From contig DAOUEW010000150.1 of assembly GCA_034430275.1 (NCBI GenBank), positions 1 through 7,787 on the forward strand: a stretch of DNA of 7,787 nt. Reading direction: 5' to 3'. The position numbers and the translations under genes were made by a program. Below, in pieces: positions 1 to 6,714 of this stretch (position 1 is its first letter; every line of letters starts with the position of its first letter). The notes under the pieces were generated by a model, which had not been told where the DNA came from, made no database searches, and saw nothing but the letters and a program-made list of their open reading frames with translations. The DNA is from JAUVXJ01 sp034430275 (GTDB lineage: Bacteria; Chloroflexota; Anaerolineae; UBA7937; B3-Chlor).

Positions 1-1371
1 GCGCGCCTCCGGACGCAGCTCATCGCTGAAGCAAACCAGGCCCAGTGGTGTCAGGGGTGACGGCAGCCGCGCGTCCCCGCTTGTGTCCAGCAGCGGCGCA
101 CCACCTGGCAAGTGCGCAAACAAGAGCACCCGTAGACCCTCCTGGGTCCATCGCTCCAACAGAGGTCCAGCCGCGGCATCCGAGGCCAGATGCTCGCCAA
201 GAACCTCTGGGGCCCCCATGACGTACGCCCCTGGCAACTCGGGATCGCCGAAGGCCAGCGCACTCCACTTACGCTCCGAAGAGAAGGGCACTTCCTCCCT
301 TACCTCTCGCCCGCGCCCCTCCAGGGCTTCGCTGATAGCCAAGGTTGTTCGATTGGGGCTGGTGATGCTCGCTCCGAAGTCTCCCAGGATCCTTCGTAAG
401 CTCGGTTCGTCGATGCCGCTCTCGCCGGACACCGGATGTAAATCGTGGAGTTGGAGGCGATTTGTGGTGAGCGTGCCGGTCTTGTCCATACACAGCAGAT
501 TCACATTACTGATCGATTCCACTCCGTTGGTCTCCTGGATCAGGGCTCCCTGGCCCGCCACACGTACGATCCCCATGGCATAGGAGACAGTGGTCATGAA
601 GAACAGTCCCTGTGGCACCAGGGCCACGACAACCGCGGCTGCCCGCACGCTCTCCACCACCGGGATGCCGCGGGCCGCGTGGGAGATAGCAAGCAGTATG
701 CCCAGTTGGGCCACCACCAGGACCAAGACGCGGACGATGAGGTCTATCTCCCTCTGAAGAGGAGTTCTGATCTGGCGAAAGGCCGTGACGCCCGCCGCGA
801 GTTGGTTGACCAGGCAATCGCCCCCCACCTTCTCCGCCTCGTAGATGGCCATTCCCGATACGCAGAAGCTTCCTGAGTAAACGGGGTCACCGATGGCCTT
901 GCGCACGCGCTCCGACTCGCCGGTCAGGGGCGACTCGTCCACCTCAACCCGGCCCCCTCCTGCGATGCGACCATCCACTACGAATTGATCTCCAGGGCGC
1001 GCCACCAGCACGTCTCCCAACACGATCTCGCTGGGGTCGACCTCCCCCTCCTCTCCATCCCGGATGACGGTCGCCTTCGGACGGGTCAGCAAGGCGATAC
1101 GATCCAGCTTGCGCTTGGCCCTGATCTCCTGCGTGACCCCCACCGCCACGTTCAGCAGCACCAGCCCAGCAGTAACCACCGCGTCGCCAACGTGATCCAT
1201 CAGGACCAGCACGAATCCGATCGGGTAGAGGACCGTGTTGATGAAGGTGAAAGCGTTCTTGCGGACGATCTCGAGGTAGGAACGACCTACGTGAAGGGGA
1301 ACGATATTGGCCTGTCCGCTCTGACGCCTGGCAGTCGCCTCGCTCTCGGACAGGCCTCTGATGTTGTGCAC
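1..1371 (-). CDS. P-type cation-transporting ATPase, CtpE/Exp7-like (partial, C-terminal part beyond window)
   Basis: ATP-driven membrane cation pump; 457 residues are visible and the frame runs off the left edge. Seen in order: two membrane segments (about 41-80), the actuator domain with LTGES at 149-153, two more membrane segments (about 211-230 and 240-266) with PQGL at 253-256 where many ion pumps have PEGL, the phosphorylation motif DKTGTLTTN at 296-304 (acyl-phosphate Asp296, codon 484-486), an ATP-binding region with RKWSAL (367-372) and GAPE (386-389), ending at DELRPEAR just before the hinge. The GDGxND motif and last membrane helices are missing only because of the window edge. The AGQGALIQ (272-279) to ESISNV (285-290) stretch and RKWSA resemble the CtpE/Exp7 group, where calcium uptake has been proposed for mycobacterial CtpE; the ion here is not known. 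There is no ATG: GTG at 1371 is used, with TTG at 1386 in the same frame as the alternative. Neither has a strong ribosome site. Confidence 0.93.
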   Translation of the reverse strand, partial: MHNIRGLSESEATARRQSGQANIVPLHVGRSYLEIVRKNAFTFINTVLYPIGFVLVLMDHVGDAVVTAGLVLLNVAVGVTQEIRAKRKLDRIALLTRPKATVIRDGEEGEVDPSEIVLGDVLVARPGDQFVVDGRIAGGGRVEVDESPLTGESERVRKAIGDPVYSGSFCVSGMAIYEAEKVGGDCLVNQLAAGVTAFRQIRTPLQREIDLIVRVLVLVVAQLGILLAISHAARGIPVVESVRAAAVVVALVPQGLFFMTTVSYAMGIVRVAGQGALIQETNGVESISNVNLLCMDKTGTLTTNRLQLHDLHPVSGESGIDEPSLRRILGDFGASITSPNRTTLAISEALEGRGREVREEVPFSSERKWSALAFGDPELPGAYVMGAPEVLGEHLASDAAAGPLLERWTQEGLRVLLFAHLPGGAPLLDTSGDARLPSPLTPLGLVCFSDELRPEAR

Positions 1372-1487
1372 GCCTGTTGATGTCAAAGCCCGCTCACACT
1401 CTCCCTGCTGTCCCTGGCATCAACAGATCCGAGCCACGGCGGGCCGCCCTCTCACACCGCTGGCGTGGGACAGCACCTTCTGAGATG

Positions 1488-2261
1488 TCACTGGGGTCTC
1501 AGTGTCGGCAGGTTCTCGCACGGCCCGTTCATGTTGAGAGTGCCAGCCGGCACCCACCCCCTGATGGCGAGTCCCGTGCTGCCAGAGGCCAGGTCAACCT
1601 GCGCCCATCCATCCGTGCTGGTGCCCAGCACCTCGGCGTAATCGCCAAGCCCCAAAGTCGCCACCACCTCTGCCGAGGGATCGGGGCTGGCCAGAATCAG
1701 TACCTCTTCCATAGGCATCGTGAAACAGACGCCCGGAGGAGGTGCTACCACCTCCGGCACTTCTTCGCAGGAGCCCTCCAGCCGAACCGAAGCGGTCTCC
1801 TGCACCCAGCGCATCCTGAAGACGCCTGCGTTGGCTGCCTGAGCGACGCCCGGCTCGAAGCCCCACCAGCCATCGGCGGTCCTGGCCTCCGGCTGGACAC
1901 GAAACCCCGGGCCCATGGTACCGAACACGGCAGCGGCGGCATGGGCCCTCTCGTACACCGTCACCTCGCCCGTTGCGACCAACTCACACGGCTCAGAATC
2001 GATAACCTCTCCCCCACCCACCTCCGTGGCGACAGGCACTGGCTGTTTCGCTGTGGGCGACGGACCTGGAACTCCAGTGGCGCTGACCTGGGCTGCCGCC
2101 TCCGTGGGAGTTGCAGAGGCGACTGGCGTGGCGCTGGGTTGGCTAGCCTCCTCCACGACCTGCGTTTGCGGGCTCGGCTCCGATTCCGATAGACGAAGCG
2201 CCCCACAGCCGCTGCACGCCAGAATGGCCACCACGGCGGCAAAGCCCACAACTCTACCCAT
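1488..2261 (-). CDS. SH3-like domain lipoprotein
   Basis: Secreted, lipid-anchored protein of about 257 residues. An in-frame GTG at 2273 would add four residues including two arginines; ATG at 2261 has AGGGTGAG upstream. Numbering from the GTG: hydrophobic signal segment 8-19 ends in the lipobox ILAC (17-20), so Cys20 is the likely lipidated residue. Residues 25-90 are a low-complexity Ser/Thr/Pro/Ala/Glu linker, which would hold the folded part away from the membrane. Two similar units follow, each bounded by cysteines (Cys96-Cys169 and Cys183-Cys252) and each closing on a similar signature (GSCEEVPEV, GPCENLPTL). The second unit reads like a bacterial SH3 domain (DGWAQVDL, then RGWVPAGTL). 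Such domains often bind cell wall or protein ligands; no catalytic motif is visible. It follows the 229-residue gene by 50 nt with no promoter seen between, so the two are probably cotranscribed. Function beyond surface attachment is unknown. Confidence 0.85.
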   Translation of the reverse strand: MGRVVGFAAVVAILACSGCGALRLSESEPSPQTQVVEEASQPSATPVASATPTEAAAQVSATGVPGPSPTAKQPVPVATEVGGGEVIDSEPCELVATGEVTVYERAHAAAAVFGTMGPGFRVQPEARTADGWWGFEPGVAQAANAGVFRMRWVQETASVRLEGSCEEVPEVVAPPPGVCFTMPMEEVLILASPDPSAEVVATLGLGDYAEVLGTSTDGWAQVDLASGSTGLAIRGWVPAGTLNMNGPCENLPTLRPQ

Positions 2262-2311
2262 GCCCCGTCTCACCCTAGTCAGCCTGCCGAAACCTCACAC
2301 CACTCTCGTGT

Positions 2312-3001
2312 TCACCAATAGTTGCGCGCACGACGATTGGCCACCGCCTCTAGAAGTATCTTCACGTAGTTGGGATCGCCCCGCACCTGCCCAGAAAATC
2401 CGGTGTCAGGCAAGTCGGCACTGCCACGGGACCGCACGAGCTCTCTGGCCCTCTCCACCATGGGCTCCACCATCCCTGCCAGAGACTCAGCGCTCTCCAC
2501 AGAGGGCTGAAGCTGTCTCAACCTCTCGTAGAAATCCTCGATCAAGTCGGAGTACTCCGACTCCTGCTCGAACTGCTCGGGAGGCAGACTGTATCCAGCT
2601 GCCACCAGCTTCTCCCACACCCGGAACACGTCGCCTGTCTTGCCTGAATCGCGGAACCAGCCCGCCCCATACAACTGGGTCAGGGTGGCGTTGACCTCCT
2701 CTATGCGCCTATCCACGTAGGAGGTCCCCTCCGCCGAGGGCTTCTCCCCCGAGGACTGAGGGATGAGCGTGGTCAGATAGTCCTGGATCTTGTCGGTGAT
2801 GCCCACGCCCGTTTGTGCCTTCACCCCGTCCTCTATGTCCAGGAGAAGGGTAGCCAGATTGCGCAGGCTGCCCCTGGGCAACCCCGCCGCCTCGCCCAGG
2901 TCCCGGGCATCCTTGGCCAGGGACAACATCCTCCTGGAGAAGTTCAGGACATCTCCGAGACTAAGGCTCTCCTGCTCCCAACTCCGCTTCCTGGGGCTCA
3001 T
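2312..3001 (-). CDS. Hypothetical soluble helical protein
   Basis: I do not recognise this 229-residue protein. It has no signal peptide or membrane segment, so it is probably cytoplasmic. It looks mostly helical and charged: a basic N-terminus (MSPRKR), helices around 13-60 with many Leu/Arg/Asp, a helix near 95-115 and another rich in Glu/Arg around 150-190 (FYERLRQLQ, MVERARELVRSR). It ends in a basic segment, ANRRARNYW. Two Gly/Ser/Pro breaks (81-92 and 192-210) divide it into perhaps three parts. ATG at 3001 is preferred because AAGGTGG lies about 6 nt upstream; a GTG at 3028 in frame would extend it by nine residues. Codon use and GC match the neighbours. It sits 144 nt after the transporter stop and 50 nt before the lipoprotein, so it may form a small operon with the lipoprotein. 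No function is proposed. Confidence 0.8.
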   Translation of the reverse strand: MSPRKRSWEQESLSLGDVLNFSRRMLSLAKDARDLGEAAGLPRGSLRNLATLLLDIEDGVKAQTGVGITDKIQDYLTTLIPQSSGEKPSAEGTSYVDRRIEEVNATLTQLYGAGWFRDSGKTGDVFRVWEKLVAAGYSLPPEQFEQESEYSDLIEDFYERLRQLQPSVESAESLAGMVEPMVERARELVRSRGSADLPDTGFSGQVRGDPNYVKILLEAVANRRARNYW

Positions 3002-3145
3002 ATCCACCACCTTCCCTACTCTGTCCACTCAGCGGAGACCGACGTCGCCGCTGTCCCTTCAACACAATGCCCCTGGCTCCACCCGGCCCCCGCCTTCCTT
3101 GGGTCCCAGAACCAGAAACGCAGAACCTTGCCCGGGGAGTACACC

Positions 3146-4387
3146 TCAGACGGCACTCCCACCGCCGCTACTGGACACAGAGCCCCCACTGGCCGGCGAA
3201 GAAGCCAACCTTGCCAGAGCCACGAAGGCCACGGTGCCCAAGGTTGCCAAACCCACGGTCAGATACCACACCGAGACCGGGGCGATGTTATCGTATGCCA
3301 GTCCACTGGCGATGGGTCCTATCCCCCAGGCGATACCCCCTACCATGCCGTAGATGCCCATATACCTGCCTCGCATGTCGATGGGGGCGATCCTGGCCAC
3401 ATAGGAAATGGAGGTGGGGGCCCAGATCAACTCACCGATGGTGAGTATGACCATGGATACAAGGAACAGCCAGACGTTGTGGGAGAGAGCGGCGCCCAGT
3501 GCAGCCAGCCCGGTCCAGAAGGAACCGGCGGCCATCACGTAGGCGTCACGGTACTTCTCCGTGACCCGAGTCACCGCGAACTGGAAGAAAACCACCATCA
3601 GCGCGTTCACCGTCATGATCAGGCCAAAACCGCTCTCCGGGATGCCGAACCCCTCTTTCATGTACACCGGCAGGAGTTGCATGAACGGCTCGTAGGCCAT
3701 CCACAGCAGGATGGAGGCCAGGCAGAAGCCTATGAAGCGGAAGTCACGGAGGATATGCACATAACCGCCTCCCACCACCTCAGACTCCTCCGCGTCCCAC
3801 AACTCCGGCTTGGTCTCCTTGACCAGGAAGACCACCAACAGCAAGGCCGCAGTAGCGCCTACCGCCGCAGTGCTGAAGGTGAGCATGTAGGAAGTGGCGG
3901 CCAGAAAACCTCCCACCGCCGGGCCGATGGCCACACCTGCGTTGCCCACCATCCTGAGCAGGGCATAGGCTCCTGTACGCTTGTCCTTCTCTATGAGGTC
4001 GGCGATCATGGCGTCGGACCCAATGCGGGACGCCGGTTCGATGAGGCCACTCAGGGCGATGAGCACTGCGTAGGCGTTCAGCGAGCCCAAGAGAGCAAAC
4101 CCCATCATCACCACGACCTCATTGGTCAGACCTGCCACCATGGCAACCTTGCGGCCATACCTGTCCACGACCGGTCCCCAGATAGCCTGGGAGAAGAGGC
4201 CCACGACTGAACTGATGGCGAAGAGGAAGCCCACTGTAGTGAGAGGGATCCCCAGCCGCTGTCGGAGGTAGACGGTGAAGAACGGCCAGACCAGGCTCCC
4301 GCCGACAGAGCCGATGAAACGCTGGCAGAACAGGATCCAGAACTGGAGAGGGTATTCCGATATGATGCCTCTGATCCTCGTGATCAT
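3146..4387 (-). CDS. MFS transporter
   Basis: Inner-membrane secondary transporter of the major facilitator superfamily, 413 residues, which is the usual size. About 12 hydrophobic segments can be counted. The loop after TM2 carries the family motif A, GPVVDRYGRK (71-80), with the conserved Asp75, Arg76, Gly78 and Arg79. TM5 has a Gly-rich motif C-like stretch, VGNAGVAIGPAVGG (147-160), typical of drug:proton antiporters. The second half has RGRYMGIYG (339-347). The C-terminus ends in a Ser/Gly-rich tail (396-412), likely disordered. ATG at 4387 is preferred over an in-frame TTG at 4432: the TTG would lie almost at the predicted transcription start, while the ATG has AAGGG upstream and opens on a typical amphipathic entry to TM1. 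The substrate cannot be read from sequence; efflux is the family's commonest role. It lies downstream of the methyltransferase pair but has its own promoter, so a link to that pathway is only positional. Confidence 0.92.
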   Translation of the reverse strand: MITRIRGIISEYPLQFWILFCQRFIGSVGGSLVWPFFTVYLRQRLGIPLTTVGFLFAISSVVGLFSQAIWGPVVDRYGRKVAMVAGLTNEVVVMMGFALLGSLNAYAVLIALSGLIEPASRIGSDAMIADLIEKDKRTGAYALLRMVGNAGVAIGPAVGGFLAATSYMLTFSTAAVGATAALLLVVFLVKETKPELWDAEESEVVGGGYVHILRDFRFIGFCLASILLWMAYEPFMQLLPVYMKEGFGIPESGFGLIMTVNALMVVFFQFAVTRVTEKYRDAYVMAAGSFWTGLAALGAALSHNVWLFLVSMVILTIGELIWAPTSISYVARIAPIDMRGRYMGIYGMVGGIAWGIGPIASGLAYDNIAPVSVWYLTVGLATLGTVAFVALARLASSPASGGSVSSSGGGSAV

Positions 4388-4409
4388 GCTGGTACCCTTC
4401 GCCCGCGAC

Positions 4410-4463
4410 CCTTGGACAAGGAGGGGTGACAAGGAGAAGTATTATACCACAGAGAAGTGACAA
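4410..4463. repeat. Direct and inverted repeats around the transporter -10 box (candidate operator)
   Basis: GACAAGGAG occurs twice, at 4415-4423 and 4428-4436 (13-bp period). GTGACAA occurs twice, at 4426-4432 and 4457-4463 (31-bp period, about three helical turns). GAGAAGT occurs at 4434-4440 and 4452-4458. CCTTG-GA-CAAGG (4410-4421) is a short palindrome. These copies flank the -10 box and cover the predicted transcription start, where a repressor would act. No regulator gene is visible nearby. Confidence 0.4.
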
Positions 4464-4471
4464 TGGTACAA
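4441..4471 (-). promoter_or_regulatory. Promoter of the MFS transporter
   Basis: On the minus strand a perfect TATAAT (4441-4446) lies about 54 nt upstream of the transporter ATG in a GC-rich setting. The best -35 match is TTGTAC (4466-4471), which agrees only in TTG and leaves a 19-bp spacer, so the promoter may be weak or need an activator. Transcription would start near 4434, giving a leader of about 47 nt. Confidence 0.6.
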
Positions 4472-4620
4472 GAGAGAAGGCTCCGCTGGCTGGCTCTGTC
4501 CTGCTGACGGATTGCAGGCACGAGAGGAGAGCGTCGCACCAGAGCAGTCACGCTGTAGGCAAATCCGCGGCCCGGGAGCGCCCCACTGAGGTCAGGTAGC
4601 TCGCCAGGTCTGCCCCGTGG

Positions 4621-6006
4621 CTAGTAGGGGAACTCAAGGCCCAGAGCGGCCAGTTCTTCCTTGACTCGCATGTAGAGATCGCTGTACTGCGGGCTTGGCA
4701 GAGACGTACGGACGTCGTAGCATTCCTGGAATTCGCTGCCCAGGGGGGCATCAGTGATCCGATCCTCGTATCTCGCGAGGATCTTCAGCAAGAGCGCGTT
4801 CGCCTCCTCGCGAGACAGGTTCATGAAAGAGCAGGCATGTCCCACCTCAGCGGCCATGCGCGCCTCCATGGGTGTGGCCCTGTTCTTGTGCTTGTTGCGA
4901 GCCGGGGCCGCCTCCCATAGATTGGCGCCCGACACTGTGCTGGCCAGGGCATGAGCCGCCGCTTCATAGAGCACCATCTCCGTCGCTGGCCCCGCGTTGA
5001 GGAAGCCATTGGACACGGAGATGATCTTGCTGTTTCTGGCCACAGCCTGGTGGCTGGCACTCGACACCCACAACAGTTCCCGGCTGGTACCCGACGTATG
5101 GTGGATGTGGAAGGGGAAGTTCATCTGGTAATGGGCCTGGTGCACCATCAGACCCATCAGGTGATAGGCCACCTGTAGCACCGCGGTCCCTTCCGCACGA
5201 CCCGCGTATCCACCGTAGATAGGCCCCGTCAGGCTTCCCGTGAAACAGCCGAACTGCTGATAGTGAGCCACCCTGTTCAGAAGAGCGTTGTCGATCTTCA
5301 GCTCTGTCAGCCCGCCCACCAGACGGCTGTCCGAGGTCCTCACACCCCATTGAGAATTGCTGATCGATATCTGCCCGACGTCCGACTCCGCCGTTCCCGC
5401 CGCCACGAGGAAGACACCCGGGCGTCCCACGAGTTTGGCCGCCTCACGCAGGCTCATGGCGTGCTCCATGCTGCCCGCCAGCTCTGTGGGCGACTTGGCC
5501 TTGATCTTGAGTCCCATGCTCTCCTCGAGAATGGGAGCGCAGAACCCATCGGCCAACGGCTCTCTCAGATAGGCGACGCACATGGGCAGGAAGATCTCCT
5601 CATCGCACGAGATGTCCGGGCTGAAGATCACGAAGGGCGGTTTCCCATCTTCCACCTGGCGATGCTCGAGGACTCGGGCATCCTTTCCCAAACCGACGAG
5701 GTACTCTCCTGGTATCAGGTACAGTGCCTCCCGCAACTCCGCCTCGTCGAAGGTCATAATCCGGTGGGTGTCCACACTCAGGACGCCCACCGCCAGGAAG
5801 AACTCCACACCCGCCTGCCACAGCGCGTCGGCCAGGTTGTCATCACGGGTTATGGGCGTGGCAGGATCGTACTTGATGCCGTACTTGCTGATCACCTCCT
5901 GCATCTTGGGCAGGAAGCGCTCCAGAGTAAAGGCCTCATCCTCGCAGAAGGGTCCCGTGCGGGCCCGTTCCAGGATCTCCCACATCTTGTACGGTGGCGC
6001 TGGCAT
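4621..6006 (-). CDS. MtmB-family methylamine:corrinoid methyltransferase lacking pyrrolysine
   Basis: Cytoplasmic enzyme expected to move a methyl group from a methylated amine or similar compound to the Co(I) corrinoid protein encoded just upstream. Its 461 residues match the usual MtmB length (about 458). Segments I recognise from archaeal MtmB: DTHRI (79-83), GRPG (194-197), ELKID (235-239), AHYQ (247-250), PIYGGYAG (262-269), GPATEM (339-344), PMEARMAAEVG (379-389) and FQECYDV (426-432). By alignment from memory, the amber-encoded pyrrolysine (residue 202 in Methanosarcina, before GNIS) falls on Val210 in ESDVGQIS. Its codon is GTC at 5377-5379, and the frame has no internal TAG. The enzyme therefore cannot use the pyrrolysine chemistry, and its substrate may not be monomethylamine. 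It starts 3 nt after the corrinoid gene, with GGAGGAGAG as ribosome site. The stop is TAG. Family assignment is firm; substrate is unknown. Confidence 0.93.
   Translation of the reverse strand: MPAPPYKMWEILERARTGPFCEDEAFTLERFLPKMQEVISKYGIKYDPATPITRDDNLADALWQAGVEFFLAVGVLSVDTHRIMTFDEAELREALYLIPGEYLVGLGKDARVLEHRQVEDGKPPFVIFSPDISCDEEIFLPMCVAYLREPLADGFCAPILEESMGLKIKAKSPTELAGSMEHAMSLREAAKLVGRPGVFLVAAGTAESDVGQISISNSQWGVRTSDSRLVGGLTELKIDNALLNRVAHYQQFGCFTGSLTGPIYGGYAGRAEGTAVLQVAYHLMGLMVHQAHYQMNFPFHIHHTSGTSRELLWVSSASHQAVARNSKIISVSNGFLNAGPATEMVLYEAAAHALASTVSGANLWEAAPARNKHKNRATPMEARMAAEVGHACSFMNLSREEANALLLKILARYEDRITDAPLGSEFQECYDVRTSLPSPQYSDLYMRVKEELAALGLEFPY
5377..5379 (-). other. Valine codon at the pyrrolysine position
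   Basis: Codon 210 of the methyltransferase reads GTC (Val) where Methanosarcina MtmB has the in-frame amber codon for pyrrolysine. The register comes from GRPG sixteen residues before and GxIS right after in both proteins, with no gap needed between them. The alignment was made from memory of the archaeal sequence. Confidence 0.75.
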
Positions 6007-6009
6007 GGG

Positions 6010-6651
6010 CTATCTCTCCTCCATCGCCTTGTCGAGCACCGACACGGCGTGCATCGCATTCTCCGCCCAGGAGTCGGCCCCGATCTCCTCCGCCCAGGCT
6101 GCCGTCACCGGAGTGCCTCCCACGATGACGTGGAACTGCTCGCGCAACCCCATCTCCCCTAGTAGTTCGACGATCTCCTGCTGGCCAGGCATGGTGGTGG
6201 TCATCAGCGCCGAGGCCCCAATGACGTCGGCTTCCACCTCTTGCGCCTTCTTGATGAAATCCAGCGCATTGACATCTGGTCCCAGGTCGTGGACCTTATA
6301 GCCATTCACCTCCAGGAGCAGGGCTACGATACTCTTGCCGATCTCGTGGATGTCCCCCTCCACGGTGCCGATAACTACCGTGCCTTTGCGCTCCCTCTCT
6401 ATCTTGCGCTCCTCCAGATACGGCGCCACCGGCTCCACGGCCCTCTGCATAGCCTTGGCGGCCAGCATCATCTCGGGCAGGAAGACCTCCATGCGTTCGA
6501 ACCTGTCGCCCACCTCCCGTATGGCGTGAGTCAGCCCATCCACCACCTCGAGAGGGTCCATCCCTTCCGCCATGGCCTGCCGGGCCAGCGCCTCAGCCTC
6601 TTCGTCTTCGCCGATCGTGACCGCCTCCACCAGACTCTCGAGAGTTCCCAT
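6010..6651 (-). CDS. Corrinoid (cobalamin-binding) protein, MtmC/MtbC-like
   Basis: Methyl-carrier protein of 213 residues that holds a B12 cofactor and shuttles the methyl group between the partner methyltransferase and an acceptor enzyme. Residues 1-85 are the helical cap domain, with FLPEMMLAAKAMQRAV at 57-72 typical of these proteins. Residues 90-213 are the Rossmann-like B12 domain: VEGDIHEIGKSI contains D100-x-H102-x-x-G105, His102 being the expected lower cobalt ligand, followed by SAL (147-149) and GGTP (178-181) as further cofactor contacts. The length equals that of MtmC, MtbC and MttC. ATG at 6651 is chosen because GAGGAGG lies 9 nt upstream and the promoter lies just before it; upstream in-frame starts would fall before the promoter. 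It is the first gene of the transcript, followed after 3 nt by the MtmB-family enzyme, its likely partner. Its TAG stop is in the same frame as the next ATG. Confidence 0.95.
   Translation of the reverse strand: MGTLESLVEAVTIGEDEEAEALARQAMAEGMDPLEVVDGLTHAIREVGDRFERMEVFLPEMMLAAKAMQRAVEPVAPYLEERKIERERKGTVVIGTVEGDIHEIGKSIVALLLEVNGYKVHDLGPDVNALDFIKKAQEVEADVIGASALMTTTMPGQQEIVELLGEMGLREQFHVIVGGTPVTAAWAEEIGADSWAENAMHAVSVLDKAMEER
6014..6022 (-). promoter_or_regulatory. Ribosome binding site of the methyltransferase gene
   Basis: GGAGGAGAG on the minus strand lies inside the last codons (Met-Glu-Glu-Arg) of the corrinoid gene, 7 nt before the methyltransferase ATG. This strong site fixes the start at 6006 and suggests translational coupling of the two subunits. 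Confidence 0.85.
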
Positions 6652-6660
6652 CGACTGCTG

Positions 6661-6667
6661 CCTCCTC
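6661..6667 (-). promoter_or_regulatory. Ribosome binding site of the corrinoid protein gene
   Basis: GAGGAGG on the minus strand, nearly the full anti-Shine-Dalgarno complement, 9 nt before ATG 6651. It decides the start against longer in-frame options. Confidence 0.85.
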
Positions 6668-6685
6668 ACTGTGCAAAGTGTACGG

Positions 6686-6714
6686 ATTATAGGCCAGGCG
6701 AGGCCTTCAGGCAA
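6686..6714 (-). promoter_or_regulatory. Promoter of the corrinoid protein-methyltransferase transcript
   Basis: On the minus strand: TTGCCT (-35, 6709-6714; four of six consensus bases), a 17-bp spacer and a perfect TATAAT (-10, 6686-6691). Predicted start near 6679 gives a short leader of about 28 nt that contains the GAGGAGG ribosome site. A short palindrome, GCCT-TC-AGGC (6703-6712), overlaps the -35 and could be an operator. A perfect TTGACA further upstream (6724-6729) is 32 bp from the -10 and has no -10 of its own. Confidence 0.7.

Larger units (their letters stand above)
4388..4620. other. Intergenic region between methyltransferase and transporter
   Basis: A 233-bp gap. Its left half holds the transporter promoter and the direct repeats described separately. 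The right half (4481-4620) is GC-rich and shows no convincing gene. I looked for an intrinsic terminator for the methyltransferase transcript, meaning a stem followed by a T-run on the minus strand, and found none; termination may be Rho-dependent or read-through may occur into the transporter. Confidence 0.5.

Noticed and set aside
1438..1448. GGCGG-G-CCGCC palindrome between the lipoprotein and ATPase genes
   Set aside because: A one-base loop cannot fold as an ordinary hairpin, no T-run follows, and such GC palindromes are expected in this composition.
1377..2192. Plus-strand open frame of 271 codons opposite the lipoprotein
   Set aside because: Arg/His/Pro-rich product with no domain; the minus strand there has a signal peptide, lipobox and SH3-like units.
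3030..3053. CAGCGG / CCGCTG inverted repeat upstream of the 229-residue gene
   Set aside because: Six-base arms with a 12-nt loop and no T-run; too weak to call a terminator or operator.
2813..4210. Long plus-strand open frame of 465 codons opposite the transporter
   Set aside because: It lies antisense to a clear 12-TM transporter with family motifs. Its product is rich in His, Gln, Gly and Asp with no domain, as expected from reading the complement of GC-rich codons.
4621..6006. Possibility that the methyltransferase is a pseudogene or needs amber read-through
   Set aside because: All 461 codons are open, there is no internal TAG, and N- and C-terminal family segments are intact.
5263..6162. 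Plus-strand open frame of 299 codons opposite the methyltransferase and corrinoid genes
   Set aside because: It spans the junction of two well-supported minus-strand genes and shows no motif or ribosome site.
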